Positions 22,816 through 35,058 are shown, counted from the first letter of the stretch. The stretch: 64,000 nt of DNA from Diphasiastrum complanatum (GCA_029204225.1 CM055102.1:27566922-27630921), one strand, 5' to 3'. Numbers and translations are program-made. Notes: generated by a model from the sequence alone, not told the origin.

Positions 22816-23030
22816 ATCGGTCCACACACATCAGAGTGGACAAGCTCATCTTCCTTCGTGTGTGAATGGATTCCGATGTTGCTTGCCTTTCTAACAAGCT
22901 TCGTAGAACTCAGCCTCGGGCCTTGAAATTTTGAGACCTGTGACAATGTCCTTTGTGCTCATGTCGTACATACTCCGCATGTTCAGATGATACATTCTCC
23001 TATGCTAGAACTGATCTTCGTTTTCTGAAG
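22816..23030 (-). pseudogene. copia pre-integrase and integrase start (element C)
   Basis: Minus strand: RRMYHLNMRSMYDMSTKDIV, KGKQHRNPFTHE and LVHSDVCGPIKTDSK, with stops. The first integrase aspartate (HSDV) is present; the rest of the core is missing at the join to element D. Confidence 0.75.
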
Positions 23031-23775
23031 CGTTTAATATGCTATCATAGTTGCTGATTATTTTGGCCTGGTAGAGGTTTCCTTCTCTGCATCCGACCAT
23101 CAGCAACTCGTTTGCCGTCTTCTCAATCATACGACAAGTGTTGTCGTCGAAAAAAACTCGAATGACTAGATCTACCATCTTGGAGACAGATAGCAGATCC
23201 TTTCTGAGTGAGGGCACATAGAGTGCTCCTGGCAGCTCTGCTTGGCCTGACAATGTTTGTAGCTGTAGAGAGCCGATGCCCTTGACATCATGTCTGTTTC
23301 CATTGCCTAGAATCACCGCTCTGTCGTTTTCGAATTCGTGAAAGTTGATCAAGATCTTCTTGTTGCAGGTTATGTGAGATGTTGCTCCTGAATCGATGAC
23401 CACATCGTAGTCATGTTCGGAGTAGCTTGTCGAAGCTTTGTCGAGTATTGTGAAAGCTTCATCACCTCTTTCTGCATCTTTAGATGACTCTGCAACGTTT
23501 GCCTTTTCAGCTTTGTTTTTCTTTTTTGGGTTAAATCTGTAGTCGTATGCAGAATGCCCTTTCTTCTTGCAGTGCATGCAAGGTATTGCTGGATTGAACC
23601 AGCATTTGTTGGTCGTATGGCCTTGTTTGTGGCAGTGATCGCATGAAGAAGATTGTTGATTCGAGGGATTCATCTTTTCGAATCTTGGCTTGTTTTTGTT
23701 CTTCTTCTTTCCTTTCGTGAAGAGAGCTTTCTCTTGATCACTGCTTCCCTCTCCTTCGTCTCTCATCAGCGACAA
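23005..23775 (-). pseudogene. copia zinc knuckles and protease (element C)
   Basis: A 256-codon open stretch. Two CCHC knuckles, CDHCHKQGHTTNKC and CMHCKKKGHSAYDY (last cysteine lost), follow a lysine-rich segment. The aspartic protease site VVIDSGATSHITCN is intact. Then come the flap-like GIGSLQLQTLSGQAELPGAL and LYVPSLRKDLLSVSKM. It ends in GNLYQAKIISNYDSILNASE before a stop. Confidence 0.85.
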
Positions 23776-24320
23776 GACTGACCGCTTTGTCGAATGTCAT
23801 ATCTGGTAGACTCAGTATGAGCATTCTCAAAGGTTGATAGGACGTCTGTACAGATTTCATGAAGTACATCAACTATTGTGGTATTGGGACCTGGTGCTCC
23901 TGTCCTGATGCAGCGAGTTGAGCGAAGATCGTTCTGATCTTCTCAATGTGCTGATCCAACCGGTTGCCATCCCACCGTATCGATTGTAGTTGATTGTGAA
24001 GGTGCATGACTGCAGCTGCAGTCCTCACTTCATACTTCTGCCTTAATCTTTCCCACGCTGCATGGCTGCTTTCGCAGTCTTTGATCTGCATGAGTAGATC
24101 TCTATTTATGGATGAAACAATGATCGCCATTGCGCGCTCATCCTTTCTGATCCATTCAGCTCTCCTCGGGTCTCCCTCTGGAGGCTGCACCTCTGAGAGC
24201 TCGGTCACTGACCAGATTCTGCCTTCGTCCTTCAAGAGTGTTTTGATTTTGAATTTTCAGATTCTGTAATTTGCGCCATTGAGACTGATTGCTACTTTGG
24301 TCTAGATTGTCGTAGCCATA
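23776..24320 (-). pseudogene. copia gag (element C)
   Basis: Minus-strand UBN2 gag from an ATG near 24320: MATTI, a stop, then ISLNGAN, KTLLKDEGRIWSVTELSEVQ, DCESSHAAWERLRQKYEVRT, HNQLQSIRWDGNRLDQHIEK and FAQLAASGQEHQVPIPQ. It matches the element A gag closely. At least two stops and one frameshift. Confidence 0.85.
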
Positions 24321-24372
24321 TTGTGCTGTCTGGAAGAATCACTACTGGGTTATCAGTAGTGATAACCTGTTG

Positions 24373-24384
24373 GCTCTGATACCA
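24373..24384 (-). promoter_or_regulatory. primer-binding site of element C
   Basis: The minus strand reads TGGTATCAGAGC directly after the LTR end GCGACA. Confidence 0.88.
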
Positions 24385-25170
24385 TGTCGCAGAGGCGACA
24401 TTGTTCTGTGTTCGTCTTCTGCTTCTCTTTTCACGAACAATTTTCTTTTTTTGAATTATCTTTTCGTGCGGAAGTCCTTACAGGATCCCAGACACTCGGC
24501 TCTGATCACAGAACATATTTTATTCTAGCAATCAAGATACACAACACAAGACAAAGAGATACACGAAAATAGAACGACCATATTGTTAGTTTGGTTTTGG
24601 AACGAGATCGTCAGTGTCTCGCTCATTGGCGGATTGACACTCTACTCCTACGCTGTGTTCTGCTCGTTGGCAGACTTTCATGCACAACTATGGTGTCTTT
24701 AATTTCTTACTCAATTCGCTACGTCTCTCTATGTCTCTTATAGATCTTTGTATTCTCATCACTTAGTTATGATACAAAGAGGATCGTTTATACCTCCACT
24801 ATGTGGAGTTTACAAGATAGCTAAACGTTGAATTACCAGACTAGTTAACGCTAATCAACTAGTTAGTTAGTCTTCGTTGTTGCTACTCATTTCAGCTGGG
24901 CGTGAAGCCCGTTGAGCTGCCAGCTAGCAGCGCGAAAGATTTTTCTTTGTTTGATTCCTTATCTCCTGTTTGCTTTCGTTCTTTTCGTTTCTTTTCGTAG
25001 TTTTCATTTTGCAGCCCTTTTGTGGTTTGAGGTCCTGGAGGTGTGTTTGCAATTCATGAATCGTTCGTGCTTCGAGTCAAAGACACGTTGACTATCGCGA
25101 ATCGTTCTCGTTCGACCTTCGTGTCTTGTTCGTGCTACGACAAAGTTGCAGGAGTTCACCATTTCTGACA
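24385..25170 (-). repeat. 5' LTR of copia element C (786 bp)
   Basis: On the minus strand it starts TGTCAGAAATGG (25170) and ends CTCTGCGACA (24385), with canonical TG...CA ends, directly followed by the primer site. It aligns with the two LTR pieces of element A. Confidence 0.85.
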
Positions 25171-25730
25171 TGACAACTTACAGATTCTGAGAAGAATTAT
25201 TTGACAACAGAACGAGAAGCGTTGCCCATGGTTTTTTCCGTAAAGAAGTTTCAACATTATCTAATGGCAATGCATTTTGCATTTTATACCGATCATCAAC
25301 CGTTACTTTATTTAGTGAACAAGACATGTAATACGGGGTGTATTGCAAGATGGCTACTTTTATTGACTGAATTTGATTTTTGAGTTGTGGTCCGAAAAGA
25401 TAAACAACATTTTCTGGTCGACCTTGTATCCAAAATCAAATCAGCACCAGTTAATACTGAAGTGGATGATGAACTACCAGATGTTGCGTTGTTCTATGTT
25501 GAAGCAATACTTGAGTGGGCAGTCGATATTGTTGAATATTTGATGCTTGGCCAACCCAATGACTCCTTGAAAAAAGTACAAAAGAGGGATTCATTTTTAA
25601 GGCACAACCTTATCAATTGATTGCGTGACAATTAAATCGCCCAGGAATGGATGATATTTTGAGAAGATGTGTTTTGCCACATGAAGTACTTGAACTAATC
25701 ATGTTTTCCCATGATGGAACGGGTGTAGGA
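25171..25730 (+). pseudogene. Ty3/gypsy RNase H and integrase zinc region fragment
   Basis: Plus strand: LTDSEKNYLTTEREALPMVF, SVKKFQHYLMAMHF, FYTDHQPLLYLVNK, ARWLLLLTEFDF, a TGA, then VVVRKDKQHFLVDLVSKIKS and VDDELPDVALF. This is the gypsy RNase H in its usual order. Further on, GMDDILRRCVLPHEVLELIM and SHDGTGVG is the linker and zinc-binding start of integrase. It is cut on the left by element C and on the right joins an LTR start at GGGTGTA. Confidence 0.83.
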
Positions 25731-27848
25731 CTATAAATGGTATAGACCAAAATGACCAAGGAATAAAGGCTATCCTATCTTCCATGAAACATATTTGAAT
25801 ATTAGAGTTTGTCACTCTAACTGATGAAATGATTGTGCAGGTATTTGTACCTGTAGACAAGAGATAAAAACTGTAGATTAATGCTTACAGTTCATTGTGC
25901 AGATTCTATAAGTAGAATCTAATGATGAACCATTTAAATGGTATGTTTTGACACCTAACCTTTTCTTTAAGGGTATGTGCAGGTACTTAAGGGAGTGCCT
26001 GAAGAATGAACTAGAAAAGCTTCTTAAAGCTTAAACATGGTACGTGAAAAAGGCTTTTTCTAAAGTCTATAAAGAAGGCTCAATCAAGTCTATAAAGAAG
26101 GCTCAATCAAGTCTATAAAGATTTGGAGAAGAAACCAAAGGACTGATCACCCTTTTGCGTCACACTCCACTAATGATTGGGGATGGGCAACCCCTAGAAA
26201 AAAAAAAAAGGCCTAGAAATTGATGAATATTATGCAAGATAAGATGGGCATATACTAACCCTCTACCTTAGAATGTTTTGCACTTGGGGTGTAATTCCAG
26301 GTTGAGACAATAAAAATATATATATATATATGAGAGGCCAAGTCTAAAAATCTTGAGCCACCTACCTCCACCTAACCTTACCCCACCTCACACACTTCAA
26401 AGTGAGCCTTGTTTCTCTTGGAGTAAAAGTATGCATGCACTTCTATCAAAAACTACCCCTAAGCCTCTTGCACTAATCCTGATCTGGATTTCTTACTATT
26501 CATTTTTGAGCGCTCATAGCTGAGAGATAAAATGGCACATTAATGGCCCGATTAAGGGGGGGATCTAAGAAAGGATTGACAAGAGACCTGAGCGCATTTC
26601 CTTAAGGCAACTGAGCGCGTGTTTCTAGAGCACGCTGAGAAATGATTAATAGGAAGAGATCTGAGCACTTTCGGAGAACCCGAGCACTTTCTGAGGGAGG
26701 ACTTGAGCACAATTTCGTTTTCAGAGATCTGAGCGCACTTCTGCTCCAAGAATCAAGTACCTTTCCAAAGGAACTAAAGCGCAATTCTGCGGGCCAGTCC
26801 ATGGCATTTTCATGGGAAATGTCAAGCCATTTTCTTTAGGAGGTTATGAACACTTTTTCTACTAACCATTGCTGCATTCAAGAAATCGCTATTGAAGAAC
26901 TAACTGGTTTTTGATGCAACCAGTATTCCATCATTGAGCACATCAATCAACAAATGAACTTCCACAATGCTGTCTACATAGAGTTTTATTCCTACTTTTT
27001 ATGAAGAAGATTGCTCCACCACTGCATGTGTTTTCTTTTCCTACTACAGCTCTATCTCTGGCCTCGCTGGTTGTCTATGTTTTTGGACACAAAGAATTCA
27101 AGTCCTTCAAAATCCACAAGAAATACAGCTCTTATAAGCATTATTCATGATTAAGATTCTTCAAATTCTGGTTTGCCTACAAATCACTAAGATGTTGGGA
27201 AAAAGTAAATTTTGGAGCTATGATTCAAGAGACAATGCCATATTAATGGGAGTTCTTGGATGATCCACCATCCTCCTCACACACACTATCCTTAAGATTC
27301 TCTCTCTCTCTCTCTCTCACACGGCCTATTACTCCTCAAAACTTAACTTTGCATCAAACTGTAGTATATAACTATTGTGTTTTTTCTTTTTCCTATGTTG
27401 AAGTTTTATAAGACAACCCAATACATGTGAAGAATTAGATTAAAAAACAAGTTCAAATCCCATGCTCGATGATCTTGACAAAATCTACACTTTCCCTTTA
27501 TGAGATTCTTTATGATCCAATTTTGTTAAACATCTTAATGATGTAAAGATTTCAAGAATTCATCAAACCAAACTATCCTCGGTATATGTATTTGGCCAAG
27601 GTCCATTTGATCTTGCATAATTTAAAGAAAAATCCTTCGCGGGGGGGGGGTTGGAGGGGGGGGGGGGGGGGGTTCCCCATCTTGACCCCTTAGCAAGTCT
27701 CGTGATTGAATGATGATATTTCTTTCATAGGCCATGAGTTCTTTTTTATTATGTTCATCAATGTTTTGTTGATTTGTTTCTTTTGAGGACTCAATGCTTA
27801 AGTCAGTACTTTAGAATTTCAGGAGACCTTCACTACTAGTTCATAATT
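25731..27848 (+). repeat. gypsy element G, LTR copy 1 (about 2.1 kb)
   Basis: It matches 30030-31346 from TAAATGGTATAGACC onward. Copy 1 holds about 695 bp (roughly 26850-27545) that copy 2 lacks, so one copy suffered an insertion or deletion. The end is set by a degenerate primer site (TGGTATTAGATC, 27849). It contains a short AT tract (26315-26330), a CT tract (about 27300) and a long G run (27641-27672). Confidence 0.75.
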
Positions 27849-27860
27849 TGGTATTAGATC
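27849..27860 (+). promoter_or_regulatory. degenerate primer-binding site, element G copy 1
   Basis: TGGTATTAGATC differs from the initiator-Met site TGGTATCAGAGC at two positions. Confidence 0.6.
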
Positions 27861-30029
27861 TAAGGTTTTAGACCTTGTGAATTTATTGTGAGGGTTTCTA
27901 TAGATTCCAATCCATCGAACTCTACTCTCGAATTGATTTCCCATATGCTATTATTTCCTTTTTCCTATAAGACTTTTTCAGTATAAGAGAATACCGTCGA
28001 CAACTAAGAAGGTTCTTTTTCTTCTGCTAAGATGGCCAGCTCTTCCCAAGATACTCAAAGTTTTTTTTCATCGCTATCGCCATTTTTGTATACATCACCT
28101 AGATCGACATCTTCTCATTTGAGAAGAAGAAAAACTGAAGTGAATGAAAGTCATTTATATAAAAGCAAAAGTAAGCAGATCATATGTTTAAAAGGCCTTT
28201 TGCTTCAAGAAGCAAGTACTGCATGGAAAGAATAAAAAAGACAAAGACTCCTACTCAGCATGACGAAGAACCCAATGACAACGAAACACTGGACGTGTAC
28301 TTGCGGAGAATCAGAAGGTCACGGATATCAAAAACATGCAATCCAAAACTAGTTACAGCCATTCAATCTTTGAAGGCCATACTGGTAAAACAAGGGGAGT
28401 TTTTCCTTAATCACTTTGATTGTCCGTTAGAATCAAAGGATTGCTTTAAATGTAGGTCTAGAAATGTTTTGAAGAGCAAGATGAAATAGAATCGTCAATA
28501 TAAAAGAGTTCTATCAAGATTTGTCTGACTTAAATACATAAAGGTGAACTTTTGTATGACATGAACAAGTTAAGTAGATGAAATTTGATATAATTTTGAA
28601 AATGGCTTATCTTAGCCAATACAAGGAATATCTTTATTCCTAATGATTTAATGTAAAAGTTCTCCAATACATAGAAAAAGGAAAATATGAAGTCTTGTAA
28701 AGAAAACACATGTGAAGGAAATTTTTGAATTATGAATGATAATATATGTGACTTTGAAAGTCATGAAGCCTTAAGATCAGCTAAACGTGTGATGATCTTA
28801 TGATTTGGATTCAGAATTAAAGTCTTGTATGTAAAGAAGATTATTAATTTTGTTATAGAAGCTAAAGAACTTACAAGACTAAGAAACTGAGTAAGAAATT
28901 CGATAATTGGTTCTTGGCAATTGAACCATCTAGAATCCTGTATCTAATATGACTTTGAAAGGAAAAAAAAAAAGGGACTTCTCTAATGTTCCAAAGTTTA
29001 CGAAGTTTTCATATTTGATAAGATCATAAATCATGAGTGTAGGAGCAAGAATGATCTTACCAAAGCGAGACCTCAGGATATGAATTTAGATCCATAAAAG
29101 AAAATTAAGATTGAGATTATCACTCTTGAAAATGATCTAAGAGGTTGGCACTTTCATATAAGCAAGTGCTTGAGAAAGAATCCACCAGATCCGAATAGTG
29201 TCTGAAGATGTTCATTAAAACAAGCCTCCAGAACTAACTCTGGCCTATATAAATTTCTAATGGTTCCCTTTAGTTTTACCAACGCTTCCGCCACATTCAA
29301 CCGAATGCTAGACTTACAATAATACTTTCTACTTTCTTGAAGCTAAAAAATAAATAAATAAAATAAAATAGAATAAAAATAAAAAATAAAAAAATAAAAA
29401 AGATTTAGGAGCAATTCTTAATAAGCCTATCTGTCCTCCTATTATTAAAAACCTAAAGAAAAGATTTTTGTTCTAGATAAATTTGTGCAGGATTATCTAG
29501 AAACTTTTTCAAAAGCTCAAGAATCCATTGCTAAGAACGCAAGTATACATCGGAGGGCAATCAACTATGAAAAAGAACACCTAGCTCTCCAAAAAAGAAT
29601 ATTCAGGAAAAAGAAAGGCAACATGAAACTATATCAAAAGCTAGCCCAAAGGTACTATGGACATTTCAAAGACAAGAAAGTAATCAATGAAGTTACATGT
29701 GAACTTGACTTACCTCTTACTTGGAAAACTCCATGACAAATTCCATATAAGCTTACTAAAGAAATTTCATGGTCCAATACCTCCAAAATATTTCGAACCT
29801 CCAAAAGATCAAAGAACCAAAGAAATCCTTCAACCTGAACAGATCTTGATGCACAAGATCATAGTTGAATAAAAGCTATAACTTCTACATTATACCTCCT
29901 CAAGTTTAAAAACTATCCTACTACGGGTATAAGATGGATGGAAGAAGAATGCTTTCAAGAATATCCAAAAATTTTGAATTGTTATATGAGAAATGTCCAT
30001 TGAGGACAACGCTTTATGCGTCGGAGGGG
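27861..30029 (+). pseudogene. gypsy element G internal region 1, heavily deleted
   Basis: Starts with a gag-like reading (ATG 28032, MASSSQDTQSFFSSLSPF; then 28184-28489 with ERIKKTKTPTQHDEEPNDNE and QGEFFLNHFDCPLESKDCF). RT survives only as SRTNSGLYKFLMVPFSFTNA (about 29235-29345), matching the gypsy FLVMPFGLTNAPATF motif. After an AAAT-rich stretch, 29483-30029 carries the integrase C-terminal part (QKLAQRYYGHFKDKKVINEV, DKFHISLLKKFHGPIPP) and a chromodomain-like end (KNYPTTGIRWMEEECFQEYP). Protease, most RT, RNase H and the integrase core are missing, so this copy cannot be active. Confidence 0.75.
30023..30029 (+). promoter_or_regulatory. polypurine tract of element G
   Basis: GGAGGGG directly before the LTR start TGTAAATGG and right after the chromodomain reading frame. 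Confidence 0.6.
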
Positions 30030-31346
30030 TGTAAATGGTATAGACCAAAATGACCAAGGAATAAAGGCTATCATAGCTTCCATGAAACATATTTGAATAT
30101 TAGAGCTTGTTACTCTAACTGATGAATTGTTTGTGCAGGTATCTGTACCTGCAGACAAGAGATGAAAATTGTAGATTAATGCTAACAGTTTGTTGTGCAA
30201 ATTCTACAAGTAGAATCTAATGATGAACCATTTAAATGGTATGTTTTGACATCTAACCTTTTCTTTAAGGGTATGTGCAGGTACTTAAGGGAGTGCCTGA
30301 AGAATGAACTAGAAAAGCTTCTTAAAGCTTAAACATGTACGTGAAAAAGGCTTTTTCTAAAGTCTATAAAGAAGGCTCAATCGAGTCTATAAAAATCTGG
30401 AGAAGAAACCAAAGGACTGATCACCCTTTTGCATCACACTCCACTAATGATTGGGGATGTGCAATCCCTAGAAAAAAAAAAAAGGCCTAGGAATTGATGA
30501 ATATTATGCAAGATAAGATGGGCATATACTAACCCTCTACCTTAGAATGTTTTGCACTTGGGCTGTAATTCCAGGTTGAGACAATAAAAAAAATTAATAT
30601 GAGAGGCCAAGTCTAAAAATTTTGAGCCACCTACCTCCACCTAACCTTACCCCACCTCACACACTTCAAAGTGAGCCTTGTTTCTCTTGGAGTAAACTAC
30701 CCCTAAGCCTCTTGCACTTCTGCTGGTCTGGATTTCCTACTATTCGTTTTTGGGCGCTCATAGCTGAGAGATAAAATGGCACATTAATGGCCTGATTAAG
30801 GGGGGGGGGGGGTGTGTGGGTCAGAGAAATGATTGACAAGAGACCTAAGCGCATTTCCTTAGGGCAGTTGAGCGCGTGTTTCTGGAGGACGCTGAGAAAT
30901 GATTAATAGGGAGAGATCTGAGCACTTTTTGAGGAAGGACCTGAGCACAATTTTCAATTTCAGAGATCTGAGTGCACTTCTGCTCCAAGAATCAATTACC
31001 TTTCCAAAGGAACTAAAGTGCAATTTTGCAGGCCAGTCCATGGCATTTTCATGAGAAATGTCAAGCCATTTTCTAAAAAGATTTCAAGAATTCATCAGAC
31101 CAAACTATCCTCACTATATGTATTTGGCCAAGGGCCATTTGATCTTGCATAATTTAAAGAAAAATCCTTCGGGGGAGGAGGTCCCCATCTTGACCCCTTA
31201 GCAAGTCTCGTGATTGAATGATGATATTTCTTTCATAAGCCATGAGTTCTTTTTTATTATGATTTGTTGATTTGTTTCTTTTAAGGACCCAATGCTTAAG
31301 TCAGTACCTTAGAATCTGAGGAGACCTTCACTTCTAGTTCACAGTT
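30030..31346 (+). repeat. gypsy element G, LTR copy 2 (1,317 bp)
   Basis: Starts TGTAAATGGTATAGACC after the polypurine tract and ends just before TGGTATCAAAGC. It aligns with 25731-27848 except for the 695-bp difference, and has a G run at about 30800. Confidence 0.8.
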
Positions 31347-32842
31347 TGGTATCAAAGCTAAGGTTTTAGACTTGTGAATTGATTGTGAGGGTTTCTATAG
31401 ATTCCAACCCATCAAACTCTACTCTTGAATTGATTTCCCATCTGCTATTTTTTTTTTCCCTATAAGACTTTTTCAGTATAAGAAAATACCGTCGACAACT
31501 AAGAAGGTTCTTTTTCTTTTGCTAAAATTGCCAGCTCTTCCTGAAATACTCAAAGGTTTTTTTCATCACTATTGCCATTTTCGTATACATCACCTAGATC
31601 GACATCTTCTCATTTGAGAAGAAGAAAAATTGAAGTGCATGAAAGTCATCGATATGAAAGCAGAATTAAGCAGACCGTAGAGCTTCATCCAATGTTTAAA
31701 AGGCCTTTTGCTTCAAGAAGCAAGTACTGCATGGAAAGAATCAAGAAGACAAAGACTCCTGCTCAGCATGACAAAGAACCTGACGACAATGAAACATTGG
31801 ACATCTACTTGCAGAGAACCAGAAGGTCGCGGATATCAAAAACATGCAACCCGAAACTAGTTACGGCCATTCAATCTTTGAAGGCCATACTGGGAAAACA
31901 AGGGGAGTTTTTTCTTAATCACTTTGATTGTCTGTTAGATTCAAATGATTGCTTTAAATGCAGGTCTAGAAATATTTTGAAAAGCAAGATGAAATAGAAT
32001 CGTCAATATAAAAGAGTTGTATCAAGATTTGTATGACTTAAATACATAATGGTGAACTTTTGCGTGAAATTTGATATAATTTTGAACATGGCTTATCTTA
32101 TCCAATACAAGAAATATCTTTATTCCTTATGATTTAATGTAAATGTTCTCCAATACATAGAAAAAGATATAGATTAAGTCTTGTAAAGAAAACACATGTA
32201 AAGGAAAATTTTGAATAATGAATGATGATATATGTGACTTTGAAAGTCATGAAGCCTTAAGATCAGCTAAACGCATGATGATGTAAGTCCTTTGATATTT
32301 TTTGGATTCAAATTTAAAGTCTTCTATGTAAAGAAGATTATTAATTTTGTTATAGAAGCTAAAGAACTTACAAGACTACGAAACTGAGTGAGAAATTCGA
32401 TAATTGGTTCTTTTCAATTGAACCATCTAGAATCATGTATCCAATATGACTTTGAAAGGTAAGAAAAAAAAATCTCTAATGTTCCAAAGTTACAAAGTTT
32501 TCATATTTGATAAGATCACAAGTCATGAGTGTAGGAGCAAGAATGATCTTACCAAAGTGGGACCTCAGGATACGAATTTAGATCCATAAAAAAAAATTAA
32601 GATTGAGATGATCACTCTTGAAAATGATCTAAGAGGTTGGCACTTCCCTATAAGCAAGTGCTTGAGAAGGAATCCACCATATCCGAATAGTGTCTAAAGA
32701 TGTCCATGAAAACAAGCCTCCAGAACTAACTCTGGCCTATATGAATTTCTAATGGTTCCCTTTAGTTTTACCAACGCTTCTGCCACATTCAACCAAATGC
32801 TAGACTTACAGGAATACTTTCTACTTTCTTGAAGCTAAAAAA
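31347..32842 (+). pseudogene. gypsy element G internal region 2, truncated
   Basis: A second internal region follows the middle LTR without a flanking break: primer site TGGTATCAAAGC (31347), then a gag-like ORF (31572-31997: MPFSYTSPRSTSSHLRRRKI, MFKRPFASRSKYCMERIKKT, FKCRSRNILKSKMK) and the same RT scrap at about 32725-32840. It parallels 27849-29345 closely and is cut at about 32842, where minus-strand copia element H starts. Confidence 0.75.
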
Positions 32843-33475
32843 TTCAAAAGATGAATGTTGATCTTCATGAAAGACAACATCTCTACTTTCAATAACTTGA
32901 GAAGTAGAGAGTACGAAGAGTCTATAGGCCTTTTTGGTGGATGAGTATCCAACCATGATCCCTTTGCATGCACTAGGATCTTCCTTCTTCCTTGTTTCCA
33001 AGGGAATATGGGCAAAGCATATGCATCCAAAAACTCTAAGGTGATCAACCTTAGGCTTCTTCAAATATAAGATTTCATATGGTGACTTTCCTCCAAGAGC
33101 TATATGTGGGAGCCTATTGCAAAGATAATTTGCACAATAATGGCTTCTCCCCAAAAATCTTTGGGCAAAGATGCATAGATTTTGCACATTCACATAGGGA
33201 TCTATTCTTTCTCTCGGCCACTCCATTTTGAAATGGAGAATAGGCACAAGAGAACTTTCTTTTAATGCCTTCAAGATCACAAAAATCATGAAATTTATTG
33301 GAGATATATTCACCACCTCCATCACATCTAAGAGCTTTAATCTTGAATGAGAATTGCTTCTCTACATAAGCTTTGAAAATAAGGAATGATCAAACACCAT
33401 AGATTAGAAGCAAGAAGATATATCCAAGTGAATCTTGTGAAATCATCAATGAAAGTAACAAAACAAGTGGCTCAT
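32843..33475 (-). pseudogene. copia integrase (element H)
   Basis: FVTFIDDFTRFTWIYLLA and a GGGEY-type motif (from CDGGGEYIS, about 33300-33325) come first; then the glutamate-bearing WPRERI, CNRLPHIALGGKSPYEILYL, HLRVFGCICFAHIPLETRKK and GIMVGYSSTKKAYRLFVLST. It ends in SRDVVFHEDQH. Frameshifts lie near 33370 and 33320. The core acidic residues are recognisable, but not in one frame. Confidence 0.8.
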
Positions 33476-34152
33476 CCCTTGCTTATAGTTGATGAGAAAT
33501 GCACATCCGAGTGGATTAACTCCAAAGGATGCTTGCTTTTGATAGAAGATCTTGTAAATGGCTTTTTGTGATATTTAGTAATAGCACAAGCCTCACAAGG
33601 CTTGATCTTCTTGGAGAATGACTTTGGCAAGCCAATAGCTTTGGCGTCTTTGATCATAGAGAGCATGGACTTGTAGTTGGGATGTCCCAACCTCCTATGC
33701 CATAATTCCTCCATAGAGAGCTTGTTCACAAGAGCAACATTACAAGCATTCACATATTCATTTGGATCTAGTTTATAGATGCCTCCAAATCTAGATCCTA
33801 ATGCAAGTATCTCATCATTCTTCTTGATAGTACAAGTATCAACATTGAATTTTACATCAAAGCCATTATCAAGCAAATGGCCAACACTAATGAGATTCTT
33901 AGTAAGCTTAGGCACATAAAGAACTTTAGAAAGAGAAAGAACTTTAGAGGATGCAAGCTTTAAGGGAATGTTCCCTATGCCTTCAATAGGACATTCAAAA
34001 TCATTTGCAGGGTATATTGATTTCTTGACTCCATCATAAGGTGCAATAGAAGAGAAAGAATCCTTGGAGCTACACATATGTGAAGAGGCTCCACTATCAA
34101 TATACCATAAGCCGTCCTTCTTGAAAGGAGTGGATGAGAAGCTAGCGACCAT
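33472..34152 (-). pseudogene. copia protease and pre-integrase (element H)
   Basis: A 226-codon open stretch. The protease site is LWYIDSGASSHMCSS, with DSG intact. It is followed by FECPIEGIGNIPLKLASSKV, LSKVLYVPKLTKNLISVGHL, then the pre-integrase zinc motif (LWHRRLGHPNYKS, with CEAC downstream) and LELIHSDVH, the first integrase aspartate. Confidence 0.87.
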
Positions 34153-35058
34153 AAAAGAGATCCCTCTCCATCACTTGCAATAGTGTCTTCCTTCTCATTG
34201 GTGATGTTGGCTTGCTTGAGTTGATTCTTCTTCTTGAAGAAATTGGTGGCATAATGGCCTTTCTTGCCACAATAAAAGCACTTGATCTTCTTCTTCTTGA
34301 GCTTGGATGATGAAGCATTAGAGGAATCATCTTCCTCCTCATCTTTGTATTTGGATTTGGCTTTGTCCTTGCTTGAGGATTGTTGAAATTGGTTCTTGCT
34401 CCTCTCTTTGTGCTTGTCCTTGGCAAAGAGGGCTTGCCATCATTATGAGTGAGAGAAAGCTTGTCCATCCTCAAAAGCTTGTACTCTTGTATTGATTCTT
34501 CAGAAATTAGCACACTTTGGAGAGCCTCCAAACTTGGTAGCTCCTCCTTAATGGCATAGGATTGGACAAGGTTATCAAATTCACTTCTCAAGCCATTGAG
34601 AATGACTTGGACTAGCTCATTTTGATTGATGGAATCACCAATGCAAGCAAGCTCTCTATGCATATCTTTTAATCTCAAAACATAACTAGATGCACTCTCA
34701 TCATTCTTTTGGCTACTTTGAAAGATTTGATTTCTAAGAATGAGGAGCCTAGAGGTGTTCTTAGCCTCATAGATAGTCTCGAGACAATCCCAAGCTTCTT
34801 TGGCTGTTGTACAAGTACCTATCTCCCTCAATATCTCATTAGAGACATTCATCTTAATGTAGTGGAGAGCCATCCTAACTCTCTTTTTGTATTTTTGAAC
34901 CTCTTGAAGAACTTGTGGTTCTTCTTCAAGGCCAAGAACTATGTTCATCACGTCTTGAAGGATCAAGATGGACTCCATCCTCATCTTCCAAATTGAATAG
35001 TTTGAAGTGGACAATCTTTCACTTGGTTCCAACAAAGATGAACTCATTGAAGACATTT
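34142..35058 (-). pseudogene. copia gag with zinc knuckle (element H)
   Basis: The likely start is an ATG at about 35050 (MSSMSSSLLEPSERLSTSNY); the frame is open further up. Then SNYSIWKMRMESILILQDVM, GTCTTAKEAWDCLETIYEAK, NTSRLLILRNQIFQSSQKND and IGDSINQNELVQVILNGLRS, a standard UBN2 gag. Near 34400 the frame shifts; the knuckle at about 34240-34285 reads CFYCGKKGHYATNF in another frame, with the last cysteine replaced by phenylalanine. Confidence 0.85.

Larger units (their letters stand above)
22815..25170 (-). mobile_element. copia element C, 5' half
   Basis: A minus-strand element of the same family as A, in normal order: LTR (25170-24385), primer site, gag, zinc knuckles, protease, pre-integrase and the first part of integrase, then an abrupt join to element D RNase H at about 22800-22815. 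It serves as the reference that reveals the inversion in element A. The right end sits inside a gypsy RNase H reading frame (25176 onward), so it inserted into that older element. Confidence 0.85.
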
